From contig NZ_FOSZ01000011.1 in the NCBI RefSeq assembly GCF_900114415.1, positions 1 through 64,000 on the forward strand: a stretch of DNA of 64,000 nt. The letters run 5' to 3'. The notes under the pieces are model-generated. The model searched no databases, was not told the origin of the DNA, and saw nothing but the letters and a program-made list of their open reading frames with translations. A program made the position numbers and the translations under genes. Positions 8,275 through 16,648 of this stretch are shown piece by piece (within the stretch, counting starts at the first letter, position 1; the number at the start of each line of letters is the position of its first letter). Source of the stretch: Shimia haliotis (GTDB taxonomy: Bacteria > Pseudomonadota > Alphaproteobacteria > Rhodobacterales > Rhodobacteraceae).

Positions 8275-8655
8275 ATGGGCAAGGCAAAGAACCCCCGCCG
8301 CGTGGCTGAAAACGAAGCAATGGCGAAAACGCGCATGCTTCGCACCAGCCCGCAGAAACTGAACCTCGTAGCCGGCATGATCCGCGGCAAGAAAGTTGAG
8401 AAGGCTCTGACCGACCTGACTTTCTCCAACAAGCGTATCGCAGCAGACGTGAAGAAATGCCTTCAGTCCGCAATCGCCAACGCCGAGAACAACCACAACC
8501 TGGACGTTGACGAGCTGATCGTTGCGGAAGCGTATGTTGGTAAGAACCTGACCATGAAACGCGGTCGCCCGCGGGCCCGTGGTCGTTTCGGCAAGATCAT
8601 CAAGCCGTTTTCGGAACTGACGATCAAGGTGCGTCAAGTTGAGGAGCAAGCCTAA
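8275..8655 (+). CDS. rplV: 50S ribosomal protein L22
   Basis: L22 (126 residues) lines the peptide exit tunnel with a long beta-hairpin and is where macrolide-resistance changes occur in other bacteria. Conserved parts are [34 protein letters not shown] and the hairpin tip region [16 protein letters not shown]. It starts 3 nt after rpsS, and its stop shares a base with the rpsC start (TAATG), so translation is coupled. Confidence 0.97.
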   Translation: MGKAKNPRRVAENEAMAKTRMLRTSPQKLNLVAGMIRGKKVEKALTDLTFSNKRIAADVKKCLQSAIANAENNHNLDVDELIVAEAYVGKNLTMKRGRPRARGRFGKIIKPFSELTIKVRQVEEQA

Positions 8656-9362
8656 TGGGTAACAAAGTCAATCCGATTGGCATGCGCCTTCAGGTGAACC
8701 GCACCTGGGACAGCCGCTGGTATGCTGACACCAAGGACTACGGCGATCTTCTGCTGGAAGATCTCAAAATCCGTGAGTTCATCAAAACCGAGTGCAAGCA
8801 AGCCGGTATCGCACGCGTGATCATCGAGCGCCCCCACAAGAAATGCCGTGTGACTGTTCACACTGCACGTCCGGGCGTGATCATCGGTAAAAAAGGCGCG
8901 GACATCGAGACACTTCGCAAGAAGATCGCTTCGATGACCGACTCCGAGCTGCACCTCAACATCGTTGAAGTGCGTAAGCCGGAACTCGACGCAACGCTGG
9001 TTGGCGAGTCCATCGCTCAGCAGCTGGAGCGCCGTGTGTCTTTCCGTCGCGCGATGAAGCGTGCCGTTCAGAACGCAATGCGCATGGGCGCCCTGGGTAT
9101 CCGGGTGAACGTCGCTGGTCGTCTGGGTGGTGCCGAGATCGCACGTACCGAATGGTATCGCGAAGGTCGCGTTCCGTTGCACACTCTGCGCGCGGACATC
9201 GATTACGCACACGTGGAAGCCACGACCGCTTACGGGATCATTGGTATCAAAACCTGGATCTTCAAAGGCGAGATCATGGAACATGATCCGCAGGCGCGTG
9301 ATCGTCGTGCGCAAGAAGCCCAGGACGGCCCGGCACCTCGCGGTGCAGGCGGTCGTCGCTAA
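8655..9362 (+). CDS. rpsC: 30S ribosomal protein S3
   Basis: S3 (235 residues) forms the mRNA entry site with S4 and S5 and has helicase activity there. The N-terminal [20 protein letters not shown], the KH-type RNA-binding motif [11 protein letters not shown] (residues 75-85) and the C-terminal domain [20 protein letters not shown] are clear. The Arg/Gln/Ala-rich tail (last 20 residues) is common in this group. Its start overlaps the rplV stop by one base. Confidence 0.98.
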   Translation: MGNKVNPIGMRLQVNRTWDSRWYADTKDYGDLLLEDLKIREFIKTECKQAGIARVIIERPHKKCRVTVHTARPGVIIGKKGADIETLRKKIASMTDSELHLNIVEVRKPELDATLVGESIAQQLERRVSFRRAMKRAVQNAMRMGALGIRVNVAGRLGGAEIARTEWYREGRVPLHTLRADIDYAHVEATTAYGIIGIKTWIFKGEIMEHDPQARDRRAQEAQDGPAPRGAGGRR

Positions 9363-9375
9363 GGGAGACTGAACA

Positions 9376-9789
9376 ATGCTTCAACCAAAGCGTACAAAAT
9401 TCCGCAAACAGCACAAAGGCCGTATCAAAGGTCTGGCTAAAGGCGGTTCGGACCTGAACTTCGGTTCCTACGGTCTGAAGGCGACCACACCTGAGCGTGT
9501 GACTGCCCGTCAAATCGAAGCGGCGCGTCGTGCAATGACCCGTCACATGAAACGTCAGGGTCGTGTATGGATCCGTATCTTCCCCGACGTGCCTGTGACC
9601 GCGAAGCCGATCGAAGTTCGTATGGGTAAAGGTAAGGGTTCCGTGGACCGTTGGGTCTGCAAAGTGAAGCCTGGCCGCGTCATGTTCGAAATCGACGGTG
9701 TGTCCGACGACGTCGCACGTGAGGCCCTGCGTCTCGCAGCCATGAAACTGCCGGTGAAAACCCGCGTTGTGGTGCGTGAAGACTGGTAA
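9376..9789 (+). CDS. rplP: 50S ribosomal protein L16
   Basis: L16 (137 residues) binds near the A site and peptidyl-transferase centre late in 50S assembly. It begins [16 protein letters not shown] and has [20 protein letters not shown] and the loop [14 protein letters not shown]. The Arg in EVRMGKGK (residue 82) corresponds to E. coli Arg81, which is hydroxylated there by the oxygenase YcfD. Normally rpmC follows directly; here a terminator and island B (5.6 kb) intervene. An AAGGGAGA site precedes the ATG. Confidence 0.98.
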   Translation: MLQPKRTKFRKQHKGRIKGLAKGGSDLNFGSYGLKATTPERVTARQIEAARRAMTRHMKRQGRVWIRIFPDVPVTAKPIEVRMGKGKGSVDRWVCKVKPGRVMFEIDGVSDDVAREALRLAAMKLPVKTRVVVREDW

Positions 9790-9820
9790 GTCTTTGTCAG
9801 GTTCGCCTGTCTGAAAATTG

Positions 9821-9853
9821 AAAACCCCGTCGTGAACACGGCGGGGTTTTTCT
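9821..9853 (+). terminator. Intrinsic terminator after rplP
   Basis: AAAACCCCG-TCGTG pairs with CACG-GCGGGGTTTT, followed by TCTTTT. It closes the rplB-rpsS-rplV-rpsC-rplP block. Confidence 0.9.
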
Positions 9854-9944
9854 TTTGGGGAACGGCGCCTTGAGGGTGTGAATTGTCGTTTTGCGATGCA
9901 AAGCACTTGTGTTACGCTGCGTCAGTCGAGCGGAGGCGCCTAAC

Positions 9945-10145
9945 ATGGCTGCGGTAGAATTAAAGGTATCGGAGATCATCCGAGACTTTCCAGATTGTCC
10001 TCAACGGGAAATGGCGCTGCGGGCGTTGCGTAAGGGACATTCCGATTTAGCGCAAGAATGGTTGGCGGCGTTGGCTCAAATGATCGACGAAGGTCGCGCA
10101 TCAAACGTGCATCATAGTCTTGTGGACAGCAAGCGGCGCGCCTGA
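9945..10145 (+). CDS. Small hypothetical protein (66 aa)
   Basis: The ATG at 9945 has a good GGAGG site 8 nt upstream and gives a 66-residue soluble, helix-rich product (MAAVELKVSEIIRDFPDCPQ at the start). There is no signal peptide, membrane helix or recognised motif. Alternating charged and aliphatic residues (REMALRALRKGHSDLAQEWL) suggest amphipathic helices. It is the first gene of island B, with a 158-nt gap before the next gene. It could be a chance ORF, but the ribosome-binding site and codon pattern argue for a gene. Confidence 0.55.
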   Translation: MAAVELKVSEIIRDFPDCPQREMALRALRKGHSDLAQEWLAALAQMIDEGRASNVHHSLVDSKRRA

Positions 10146-10303
10146 CGATGTCGGGACGCGATGATAGTCTGTTTGACTAATTTGGCGCTGCGCTATCTGG
10201 TGCGGAACTTCGCGGCTTCTTCTATGCGCATTTGGTCGTACCTCAAAACAAGTCTGCTTGTGTTCTATCTCGCTTATTTCAAGGTGCTGCGATAGGAGAA
10301 GGC

Positions 10304-10924
10304 ATGAGCCAGATCGAATCTCTCTTTGTGACCCGCCTGTATCGCGCCCGCCTTTCCGAATTCGGCCCCAAGGTCGATGCTCAGGAGTTGGAGGCGTCTT
10401 GTTATTCCATCGCTGAAGATGATGAAGCCGGACAGGCGTGGTGCGAAGAAAAGGGGTATCCGGGCTATACCTCCTATGCGTCGTTGACCGACCTTCCGTG
10501 GCGGTTTCCGGTTTTTGCCGATATTGTCGAAGCGCTGGACAAGCATGTGGCAGCTTTTGTCGAGGACCTAGAGTTCGATCTCGACGGACGCAGTCTTGTT
10601 CTGGAAGACCTTTGGATCAACATCCTGCCGGAGGGGGGGATGCATTCGTCTCATTTGCATCCGCATTCGGTGATCAGCGGGACCACATATGTGGCAATGC
10701 CTGATGGGGCGAGTGCCTTGAAGATCGAAGACCCACGATCCGGTCGCATGATGGCGGCACCTGTGCGGCGCAAAGGTGCGCGCCGTGAGTTGGAGCCTTT
10801 TATTTATGTTAAACCCGATGTCGGGGACGTGCTCTTGTGGGAAAGCTGGCTTCGGCACGAAGTCCCGATGAACATGTCCGAAGATGAGCGTATTAGCGTG
10901 AGCTTCAACTACAAATGGGAATAA
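10304..10924 (+). CDS. TIGR02466-type putative 2OG-Fe(II) oxygenase
   Basis: The 206-residue product resembles the TIGR02466 / 2OG-FeII_Oxy_5 family. Shared features are the start IESLFVTRLYRARL, a WINILPEGGMHSSHLHPHS segment with a His cluster (around 105-115) that supplies the metal ligands, SGTTYVAMPDGASALKIEDP and the C-terminal LLWESWLRHEVP-ERISVSFNYKW with the distal His and the Arg for 2-oxoglutarate. Substrate is unknown. The ATG used has a GGAGAAG site; an upstream in-frame start lacks one. It is the second putative 2OG oxygenase among these ribosomal genes, and it lies 0.5 kb downstream of rplP. Confidence 0.8.
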   Translation: MSQIESLFVTRLYRARLSEFGPKVDAQELEASCYSIAEDDEAGQAWCEEKGYPGYTSYASLTDLPWRFPVFADIVEALDKHVAAFVEDLEFDLDGRSLVLEDLWINILPEGGMHSSHLHPHSVISGTTYVAMPDGASALKIEDPRSGRMMAAPVRRKGARRELEPFIYVKPDVGDVLLWESWLRHEVPMNMSEDERISVSFNYKWE

Positions 10925-11044
10925 AGTTTCCCTTTGGTCAGCTTTCCGCCGTGAAAACTAGATAAAAGGTCGCGCATGTTCTTCCGGCGCCATAGGCTTC
11001 ACCGATAGGGGTTGGGGAAATCCCGATACCTTTAGGAGGTCCAG

Positions 11045-12625
11045 ATGGCGGAAGAAGACACTGACTATGAAGTTGGTCAGGACAATGTTCAGGTTTTCGG
11101 ACTCGACATTCACAACCCGGTTTTTGCGATCTCCGGGCTTACCATCGTAGCATTCGTGTTCTTCTCGCTGGTGTTCCAGGAACAGGCTGGCGCGTTTTTT
11201 GGTTGGTTGCGGCCAGCGTTGACCAGCAACTTTGACTGGGTGTTCATGATTGCCTGCAACTTTTTCGTGGTGTTTGCCCTGTTCCTTGTGGTGTCGCCAT
11301 TGGGCAAAATCCGGCTGGGCGGCGATGACGCCAAGCCCGACTATAGCTATGTCGCGTGGATTTCGATGTTGTTTGCTGCGGGCATGGGCATCGGATTGGT
11401 GTTTTGGGGCGTGGCCGAGCCGATCTCGCACTATGGTGCGTCCGTTGGGGGCGTGGTGATCGGCGATGACGGTTTGCGGACAGATTGGGCTCCGCTTGGT
11501 GCCGCGGCAGGCAACGTTGAAGCGGCGCATGATTTGGCACTGGCTGCGACGATATTCCATTGGGGTCTGCACCCATGGGCGATTTATGCGATCGTGGCGT
11601 TGGCACTGGCCTTTTTTAGCTTTAATCGCGGGCTGCCGTTGACGATGAGATCGGTGTTTTATCCGCTTTTTGGGGAAGCGACATGGGGGCCCATCGGGCA
11701 TATCATCGACATCCTTGCCGTGTTCGCAACGATCTTTGGTTTGGCAACCTCCCTTGGGCTGGGAGCCAGTCAGGCTCTTGCCGGTTTGAACTATTTGTTC
11801 GGGGTGCCGATCAGCGACGGAATGAGCGTGCTTTTGATCGTGCTGATTACGGCCTTTGCCCTGGTATCGGTGATTGCCGGTCTTGAGAAAGGCGTCAAGC
11901 GTCTGTCGGAAGCCAACATGATCCTTGCGGCGACGTTGTTGGTGCTTGTTTTGCTTGTTGGCCCAACGGTGGCCATTGTGACCGGCTTCTTTTCGGGGAT
12001 GGCGAACTATGTCACCCATTTGCCGGCTCTGTCGAATTGGGTTGGTCGGGAAGACACGAATTTCATGCAGGGCTGGACGACATTCTATTGGGCTTGGTGG
12101 GTCAGTTGGTCACCGTTTGTTGGGATGTTCATCGCACGCATCTCTCGCGGACGTACAATTCGCGAATTTATCATCTGCGTCTTGCTGATCCCGACCCTTG
12201 TTGGCGCGCTATGGATGAGCGTTTTTGGCGGGGCCGCACTTGAGCAGGTTATCGGTGGCGCCGGTCAAGCAATGAGTGAGGCAGCCCTTGAGCTTAAGAT
12301 GTTCAAAATGTTCGAAGCCTTTCCTTTGACGGGTGTATTGTCTTTCATCGGCATTGTTCTGGTGGTGGTCTTCTTTGTCACCAGTTCGGATTCAGGCTCG
12401 TTGGTCATCGACACGATTACGGCCGGAGGCAAGACAGACGCACCAACCGCCCAGCGGGTGTTCTGGTGCATTCTAGAGGGCGCGATTGCGATTGTTTTGC
12501 TGTTGGGCGGCGGCTTGGGTGCGCTTCAGGCGGCATCGATTGCGACAGGGTTCCCGTTTGCGATCGTGCTAATGCTGATGTGTGTTTCGGTCACGATTGG
12601 CTTGATCAGAGAGCGTCGCAGCTAA
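11045..12625 (+). CDS. BCCT family betaine/choline/carnitine transporter
   Basis: The 526-residue protein is a polytopic membrane protein of about 12 helices, the right size for BCCT carriers that import quaternary ammonium osmolytes such as glycine betaine. The family signature is plain: GMGIGLVFWGVAEPISHY in helix 3 and the Trp-rich substrate-binding segment WAWWVSWSPFVGMFIARISR. SSDSGSLVIDTITAGG near the C-terminus is also typical. There is no long C-terminal osmosensing tail. TTAGGAGG precedes the ATG. It lies on its own in island B; substrate (betaine, choline, DMSP or other) cannot be told. Confidence 0.93.
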   Translation: MAEEDTDYEVGQDNVQVFGLDIHNPVFAISGLTIVAFVFFSLVFQEQAGAFFGWLRPALTSNFDWVFMIACNFFVVFALFLVVSPLGKIRLGGDDAKPDYSYVAWISMLFAAGMGIGLVFWGVAEPISHYGASVGGVVIGDDGLRTDWAPLGAAAGNVEAAHDLALAATIFHWGLHPWAIYAIVALALAFFSFNRGLPLTMRSVFYPLFGEATWGPIGHIIDILAVFATIFGLATSLGLGASQALAGLNYLFGVPISDGMSVLLIVLITAFALVSVIAGLEKGVKRLSEANMILAATLLVLVLLVGPTVAIVTGFFSGMANYVTHLPALSNWVGREDTNFMQGWTTFYWAWWVSWSPFVGMFIARISRGRTIREFIICVLLIPTLVGALWMSVFGGAALEQVIGGAGQAMSEAALELKMFKMFEAFPLTGVLSFIGIVLVVVFFVTSSDSGSLVIDTITAGGKTDAPTAQRVFWCILEGAIAIVLLLGGGLGALQAASIATGFPFAIVLMLMCVSVTIGLIRERRS

Positions 12626-12632
12626 AACACTG

Positions 12633-12670
12633 GCACCCCCGAGGCAAAGAGCCTACGGGGGTGCTGTCGT
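12633..12670 (+). terminator. Terminator-like hairpin after the BCCT gene
   Basis: GCACCCCCGAGGC pairs with GCCTACGGGGGTGC with a small internal mismatch. The T tract after it is weak (TGTCGTT), so efficiency is uncertain. Confidence 0.55.
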
Positions 12671-12781
12671 TAACCATGTTTTGGATTTCAGCTTGAGCGC
12701 GCGGCCTGCGCAGTTCAGGACAATTTTAGTCAAAGGCTAGAGGCCATTGGCTATGGGGACAATGAAATCAACGGAACTAAT

Positions 12782-13687
12782 ATGAAGACGACACTTTGGG
12801 CGGTGGGGTTTCTGCTGTCGTTTGGCGTGACACAGACAACCACAGCTGAAACCCGGATGTTCGGGGAACTCGGGCTTGAATTTGGGGGCTACAACGCAGG
12901 TGGAAACGGGGTGAACACCACGGGGTTTCCATTTGATGAGCCAGGCAGCTTGAATGCTCTGAATGCCTTTGGCGACATCGGTGCGGTCTATAACGGAGGA
13001 TTTGCGTGGCGTTTTTCGGCGCAAACGGCGCGCACAGATACACCCTTGTTCAATGGCTTTGGCGTGCCGACCAATGAGGGCCCCAAGGCAGCATCGCAAG
13101 CGGTGATCACACTTGGTCAACTGCAGTCTCGCCACTTTGTCGGAGGCTTCGCCGGGCTAGGGTCCGTGGGATTTGTTGGTGACGACAGCGACCAGAATGC
13201 CACTTATCGGTTGCTGGGAATTGGCGGAGCCTATCAGGCAGGCGCATGGAGCCATGGAGCAAGTCTAAGCTTCATGGACGTGATTGAAACGGCTGATCCG
13301 GAAACGCTGAGCGACGCGGGGGTTCTCAAGCTTCAAAGTGAATACGCCTTGGATGCTGACACCCAAGTCGGGGTATTTGCCGCGTATTTTCGCGGCGAGA
13401 TGGATTGGGATGGCGCGACCGCAGATCCGGTCGATGGCGGCGGGTTCGGCGTCTATGTGCGCCATAGGGTAGGGCAGGTAGGGGGTCGCCCGCTGATGCT
13501 AAATGCCGGTGTGTCACGGACGCTTTTGAACGAAATGCCCCCGTCTGCGGATCACAGCCTTTGGGTGACAAGGTTGCATGTCGGGATAAGCGTCGTTTTC
13601 GGCAAAGGAGGTGTGCCGGCCTTGATGCGGGTTGGCGGTGCGCCAGACATGACCACAACACAGATGTTCAATCCGATGCTGGATTGA
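12782..13687 (+). CDS. Putative outer-membrane beta-barrel-like protein
   Basis: The 301-residue product starts with a Sec signal peptide (MKTTLWAVGFLLSFGVTQTT, cleavage probably after TTAE or TAETR) and continues with many Gly-rich, alternating hydrophobic stretches ending in aromatic residues (GELGLEFGGYNAG, GGFAWRFSAQ, VGVFAAYFRGEM, GGGFGVYVRHRVG, LHVGISVVFG). These look like beta strands of an outer-membrane protein or porin-like barrel, but the C-terminus does not end in the usual aromatic residue and continues about 25 residues beyond the last strand. No family is named. It is monocistronic, bounded by hairpins. Confidence 0.65.
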   Translation: MKTTLWAVGFLLSFGVTQTTTAETRMFGELGLEFGGYNAGGNGVNTTGFPFDEPGSLNALNAFGDIGAVYNGGFAWRFSAQTARTDTPLFNGFGVPTNEGPKAASQAVITLGQLQSRHFVGGFAGLGSVGFVGDDSDQNATYRLLGIGGAYQAGAWSHGASLSFMDVIETADPETLSDAGVLKLQSEYALDADTQVGVFAAYFRGEMDWDGATADPVDGGGFGVYVRHRVGQVGGRPLMLNAGVSRTLLNEMPPSADHSLWVTRLHVGISVVFGKGGVPALMRVGGAPDMTTTQMFNPMLD

Positions 13688-13712
13688 TCTTCGCTCCGGC
13701 GAAATGAAGATG

Positions 13713-13748
13713 AAAACGCCGTTCCATGGGGAGCGGCGTTTGCTTTTT
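13713..13748 (+). terminator. Intrinsic terminator after the barrel-like gene
   Basis: AAACGCCG-TTCC pairs with GGA-GCGGCGTTT, then TGCTTTTT. Confidence 0.8.
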
Positions 13749-13775
13749 GGCTAGTCTCCAAAGAGAAACCGCAAC

Positions 13776-13810
13776 TCGTCCCAAATTCCAATGTGTTCGT
13801 CCCAAATTCC
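13776..13810 (+). promoter_or_regulatory. Perfect 14-bp direct repeat, 21-bp period: operator candidate
   Basis: TCGTCCCAAATTCC occurs at 13776-13789 and again at 13797-13810. A period of 21 bp equals two helical turns, as in paired sites for response regulators and other dimeric activators. It ends 76 nt before the small secreted-protein gene, a sensible distance for an activator site upstream of -35. The regulator is not identified. Confidence 0.6.
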
Positions 13811-13885
13811 CACGTCACACGGCGGTGAGCACCCCATTTTTATTTCATCAAGCAACACCAAACAGTCACACGAAAGGACTTAAAA

Positions 13886-14131
13886 ATGCTCACCAAAATC
13901 GCTTCCGCCGCCGTTGTTCTCGCCCTCTCCGCGCCGCTGGCATTTGCCTATTCGGCTGCCAGCACCACTGGCCCTGCGGATGCGGTGGTGAGTGAAAGCT
14001 ATCAGGTGGCAGACACCGTTGGCATGGACCGCCGTCAGGACCGTCGCGACGACCGCCAGGATTGCCGTCAGACCGAAGGCGCAGCGGGCGCTGACAAACG
14101 CAACTGCAAACAGAATAGCCGCAACGGATAA
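13886..14131 (+). CDS. Small secreted Arg/Asp-rich protein (81 aa)
   Basis: The 81-residue product has a clear signal peptide (MLTKIASAAVVLALSAPLAF, cleavage near AFA) and a mature part of about 60 residues. The mature part contains a highly charged block, MDRRQDRRDDRQDCRQ, and a second Cys in KRNCKQN, so one disulfide is possible in the periplasm. Small proteins with RR/DD-rich mature regions occur in alphaproteobacteria, but no function is established. The ATG follows GAAAGGAC. The perfect direct repeat upstream suggests specific induction. Confidence 0.75.
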   Translation: MLTKIASAAVVLALSAPLAFAYSAASTTGPADAVVSESYQVADTVGMDRRQDRRDDRQDCRQTEGAAGADKRNCKQNSRNG

Positions 14132-14161
14132 CTCCGGGGCGCACAAGTGAGGGAGGCTGGA

Positions 14162-14200
14162 GCCTCGCCTGTATAGCAGGCGGGGCTTTGGCTTTGTTTT
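14162..14200 (+). terminator. Intrinsic terminator after the small secreted protein
   Basis: GCCTCGCCTG pairs with CAGGCGGGGC around TATAG, followed by TTTGGCTTTGTTTT. Confidence 0.75.
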
Positions 14201-14226
14201 GGCGGCAACCTCGGTATGCTGACACC

Positions 14227-15225
14227 ATGAAAGAGATAAAAAGTGTTCGGTTCGGTCATGTGAGCAAATGTGTGCGGCGTCAGCTGGGGGCGCAGACAGA
14301 AGATCGTTTGCTTGCGCGGGTCGGGCGAAATCCGAAGATGAGAACAGCGGCCACTATAAACCAGGAGGCGGCTCTGGTGCGTGAAGCGTGTTTGACTGCT
14401 TCGGACCCAACTTTGGGCGCCCAATTTGGCATGGCCTATTCGGACGCGCCTTCACTTTCTGCATATATCGGGTCCAATTCCGCGACGCTGCGGGAGGCGA
14501 TCCTGAGTGCGGGACGTTTTTTTCGGCTCTCGGATCCGACGACGATTTTTGACCTTTTGTCCACTGAGGACGGCGCGACCTTGTCGGTGGGAAGTACCCT
14601 TGCCGGATTGCGGTCCAATGACAGGTATCAAGAGTTTCTGGTGTTTGGCACGTTGGCGCGGATTCAAAGCATTTCGCAACGCACCACCCGTCCGCAGAAG
14701 GTTGTGTTCCAGCACCGTCTTTTGGGAGAGTTGCGCGACTTTGAGCGGATCGCAGGTGGTCCTGTGAGATTTGGAGGCAGCTTCACCGGTCTGAAGTTCT
14801 CATTGATGACGCTGGATACACGTTTGGCGCGGTTCGATCCCGATCTGCTTGCCCATTTGACGGACTTGGCAGAGGCACAATTGACACATCATGGTGCGCA
14901 GGACCGCACGACACGCGACAGGGTGGAGCGGATGCTTCTTGACGCGTTGCCCGGGCGGTTTCTGACCGCTGATGAGGTTTCTTCCAATATGGGCACCACG
15001 CGCCGTACGCTGACGCGCCGACTGAGCGCAGAAGGCGTCACCTTTCGGTCGTTGTGCAACGACTTGCGGTTCAGGTTGGCAAAGGCCTATTTGCAGGAGG
15101 GCCGAACGGTTACGGAAACGGCCTTTCTTCTTGGCTATGGAGAGCAAGCAACGTTTTCCAGCGCATTCCGCGGCTGGAGTGGTGTCAGCCCGACCGAGTT
15201 TGCAGCAACGGCTGAGGCCACATAA
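14227..15225 (+). CDS. AraC-family transcriptional regulator
   Basis: The 332-residue protein has an N-terminal ligand-type domain of the Arabinose_bd/OruR kind (about residues 10-205) and a C-terminal AraC/XylS double helix-turn-helix (about 230-325). Recognisable parts are SSNMGTTRRTLTRRLSAEG for the first HTH and the signature FLLGYGEQATFSSAFRGWSG followed by SPTEF for the second. An earlier in-frame TTG exists, but the ATG chosen gives a more usual N-terminus; no strong ribosome-binding site is visible for either. The effector and targets are unknown. It ends island B and is read toward rpmC. Confidence 0.88.
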   Translation: MKEIKSVRFGHVSKCVRRQLGAQTEDRLLARVGRNPKMRTAATINQEAALVREACLTASDPTLGAQFGMAYSDAPSLSAYIGSNSATLREAILSAGRFFRLSDPTTIFDLLSTEDGATLSVGSTLAGLRSNDRYQEFLVFGTLARIQSISQRTTRPQKVVFQHRLLGELRDFERIAGGPVRFGGSFTGLKFSLMTLDTRLARFDPDLLAHLTDLAEAQLTHHGAQDRTTRDRVERMLLDALPGRFLTADEVSSNMGTTRRTLTRRLSAEGVTFRSLCNDLRFRLAKAYLQEGRTVTETAFLLGYGEQATFSSAFRGWSGVSPTEFAATAEAT

Positions 15226-15270
15226 GGCGAGGCGCCCTTTGTTTTATTCGCGTTTGGATGCCAACGGCCC

Positions 15271-15299
15271 TTGCCATCCCCGCGACTCCCCCGTATAGA
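15271..15299 (+). promoter_or_regulatory. Promoter restarting the cluster at rpmC
   Basis: -35 TTGCCA (15271-15276), 17-bp C-rich spacer, -10 TATAGA (15294-15299), then GCGCC. Same design as the promoters at rpsJ and rplB, again without T at -7. Confidence 0.8.
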
Positions 15300-15418
15300 G
15301 CGCCATCTCGCGGATTCCGTTGTTACGGGATTCGTGTTTTTATCATTTGTCCATCAGGTCAAAAGGTAACCTCGCACATATCTCGGGGGCCTTCTGATGT
15401 ATGAGAAAGGAAGAGGCG

Positions 15419-15619
15419 ATGAACGCCAACGAACTGCGTGAAAAAACGCCGGATCAGCTTCGTGAAGAGCTGGCCAACCTCAAGAAAGAATCGTTCAACC
15501 TGCGTTTCCAGCAAGCCACTGGCCAACTGGAAAACCCGGCTCAGATCCGTGCAGCGCGTCGCAACGCTGCTCGCGTGAAGACCATCCTGAACGAAAAAGC
15601 CAAGTCGGCAGCAGAGTAA
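15419..15619 (+). CDS. rpmC: 50S ribosomal protein L29
   Basis: L29 (66 residues, normal length) is at the exit-tunnel rim next to L23. The sequence [37 protein letters not shown] and [20 protein letters not shown] C-terminal half is typical. An upstream in-frame start would add six residues (MRKEEA), but GGAAGAGG lies in that stretch and serves as the ribosome-binding site for the ATG chosen. It opens the third block, which runs through rpmD. Confidence 0.96.
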   Translation: MNANELREKTPDQLREELANLKKESFNLRFQQATGQLENPAQIRAARRNAARVKTILNEKAKSAAE

Positions 15620-15633
15620 TAGGAGCTAGATAG

Positions 15634-15864
15634 ATGCCCAAACGTATCCTGACAGGCACCGTTACTTCGGACGCCAACGCCCAGACCGTAACCGTGTCCG
15701 TGGAACGCCGTTTCACACACCCCGTTCTGAAGAAAACCATTCGTAAGTCCAAAAAGTACCGGGCTCACGATGAGAACAACGCCTACAAAGTAGGTGACTC
15801 TGTTCGCATTATCGAATGCGCTCCGCGTTCGAAAACCAAACGCTGGGAAGTTCTGGAAGCCTAA
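15634..15864 (+). CDS. rpsQ: 30S ribosomal protein S17
   Basis: S17 (76 residues) binds 16S rRNA early in 30S assembly. The OB-fold sequence starts [20 protein letters not shown] and includes [36 protein letters not shown] and the end [19 protein letters not shown] precedes the ATG. The following 102-nt gap to rplN holds two hairpins, an unusual spacing in this cluster. Confidence 0.97.
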   Translation: MPKRILTGTVTSDANAQTVTVSVERRFTHPVLKKTIRKSKKYRAHDENNAYKVGDSVRIIECAPRSKTKRWEVLEA

Positions 15865-15913
15865 GAGTCTCTGTAAAGAGACTCCTGGCGACTGAAACTT
15901 TTTAGTTTAGTCG
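15865..15913 (+). promoter_or_regulatory. Tandem hairpins between rpsQ and rplN
   Basis: Hairpin 1 begins at the base after the rpsQ stop: GAGTCTCT-GTAA-AGAGACTC, an 8-bp perfect stem. Hairpin 2 is CGACTGAAACT paired with AGTTTAGTCG with one bulged base and a T-rich loop. Neither has a terminator-type T tail. They could be a processing or regulatory element ahead of rplN. Confidence 0.6.
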
Positions 15914-15966
15914 AAACCCTGGGGACCACAGCACGCATCGCTGCCCCATAGGTCGGGAGAAACCAC

Positions 15967-16335
15967 ATGATCCAGATGCAAACAAACCTGGATGTTGCTG
16001 ACAACTCCGGCGCTCGCCGAGTTCAGTGCATCAAGGTTCTGGGTGGCTCCAAGCGTAAGTACGCATCCGTAGGCGACGTTATTGTTGTCTCGGTTAAGGA
16101 AGCCATTCCTCGTGGTCGCGTTAAAAAAGGTGACGTCCGTAAGGCCGTCGTCGTTCGCACCGCTAAAGAAGTCCGTCGTGAAGATGGCACCGCGATCCGT
16201 TTCGATCGCAATGCAGCTGTTATTCTGAACAACAGCAACGAGCCCGTAGGTACACGTATCTTCGGCCCGGTTGTTCGTGAGCTGCGCGCCAAGAACTTCA
16301 TGAAGATCATCTCGCTCGCGCCGGAGGTGCTGTAA
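15967..16335 (+). CDS. rplN: 50S ribosomal protein L14
   Basis: L14 (122 residues) sits at the subunit interface (bridge B8) and is the docking site of the silencing factor RsfS. The start [20 protein letters not shown] is the family signature; [20 protein letters not shown] and the end [12 protein letters not shown] are also standard. GGGAGAAACCAC precedes the ATG. rplX starts 1 nt after the stop, with its GGAGG site inside the rplN C-terminus. Confidence 0.98.
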   Translation: MIQMQTNLDVADNSGARRVQCIKVLGGSKRKYASVGDVIVVSVKEAIPRGRVKKGDVRKAVVVRTAKEVRREDGTAIRFDRNAAVILNNSNEPVGTRIFGPVVRELRAKNFMKIISLAPEVL

Positions 16336-16336
16336 G

Positions 16337-16648
16337 ATGGCTGCTAAGCTGAAAAAAGGCGACAAGGTCGTCGTATTGGCCGGTAAGGACAAAGGCAAAG
16401 AGGGCACTATCTCCTCTGTTGACCCCAAAGCCGGTAAAGCTGTTGTGGATGGCGTGAACATCGCAATCCGCCACACCAAACAAAGCCAAACCGCACAGGG
16501 CGGTCGCATCCCTCAGGCGATGCCGATCCAACTGTCGAACCTGGCTCTGCTGGACGCAAACGGTAAAGCAACCCGCGTCGGCTTCCGTATGGAAGGCGAC
16601 AAGAAAGTACGCTTTGCAAAAACCACGGGGGACGTGATTGATGCTTGA
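16337..16648 (+). CDS. rplX: 50S ribosomal protein L24
   Basis: L24 (103 residues) is one of the two assembly-initiating 50S proteins. The KOW motif [20 protein letters not shown] is at residues 6-25. The middle contains [20 protein letters not shown] and the end [17 protein letters not shown]. The stop lies inside the rplE start region: the two genes overlap by 8 bp, which implies coupled translation. Confidence 0.97.
   Translation: MAAKLKKGDKVVVLAGKDKGKEGTISSVDPKAGKAVVDGVNIAIRHTKQSQTAQGGRIPQAMPIQLSNLALLDANGKATRVGFRMEGDKKVRFAKTTGDVIDA

Noticed and set aside
7039..8649. 536-codon minus-strand frame opposite rplB-rpsS-rplV
   Set aside because: Shadow of highly biased ribosomal codons; no start site or domain support.
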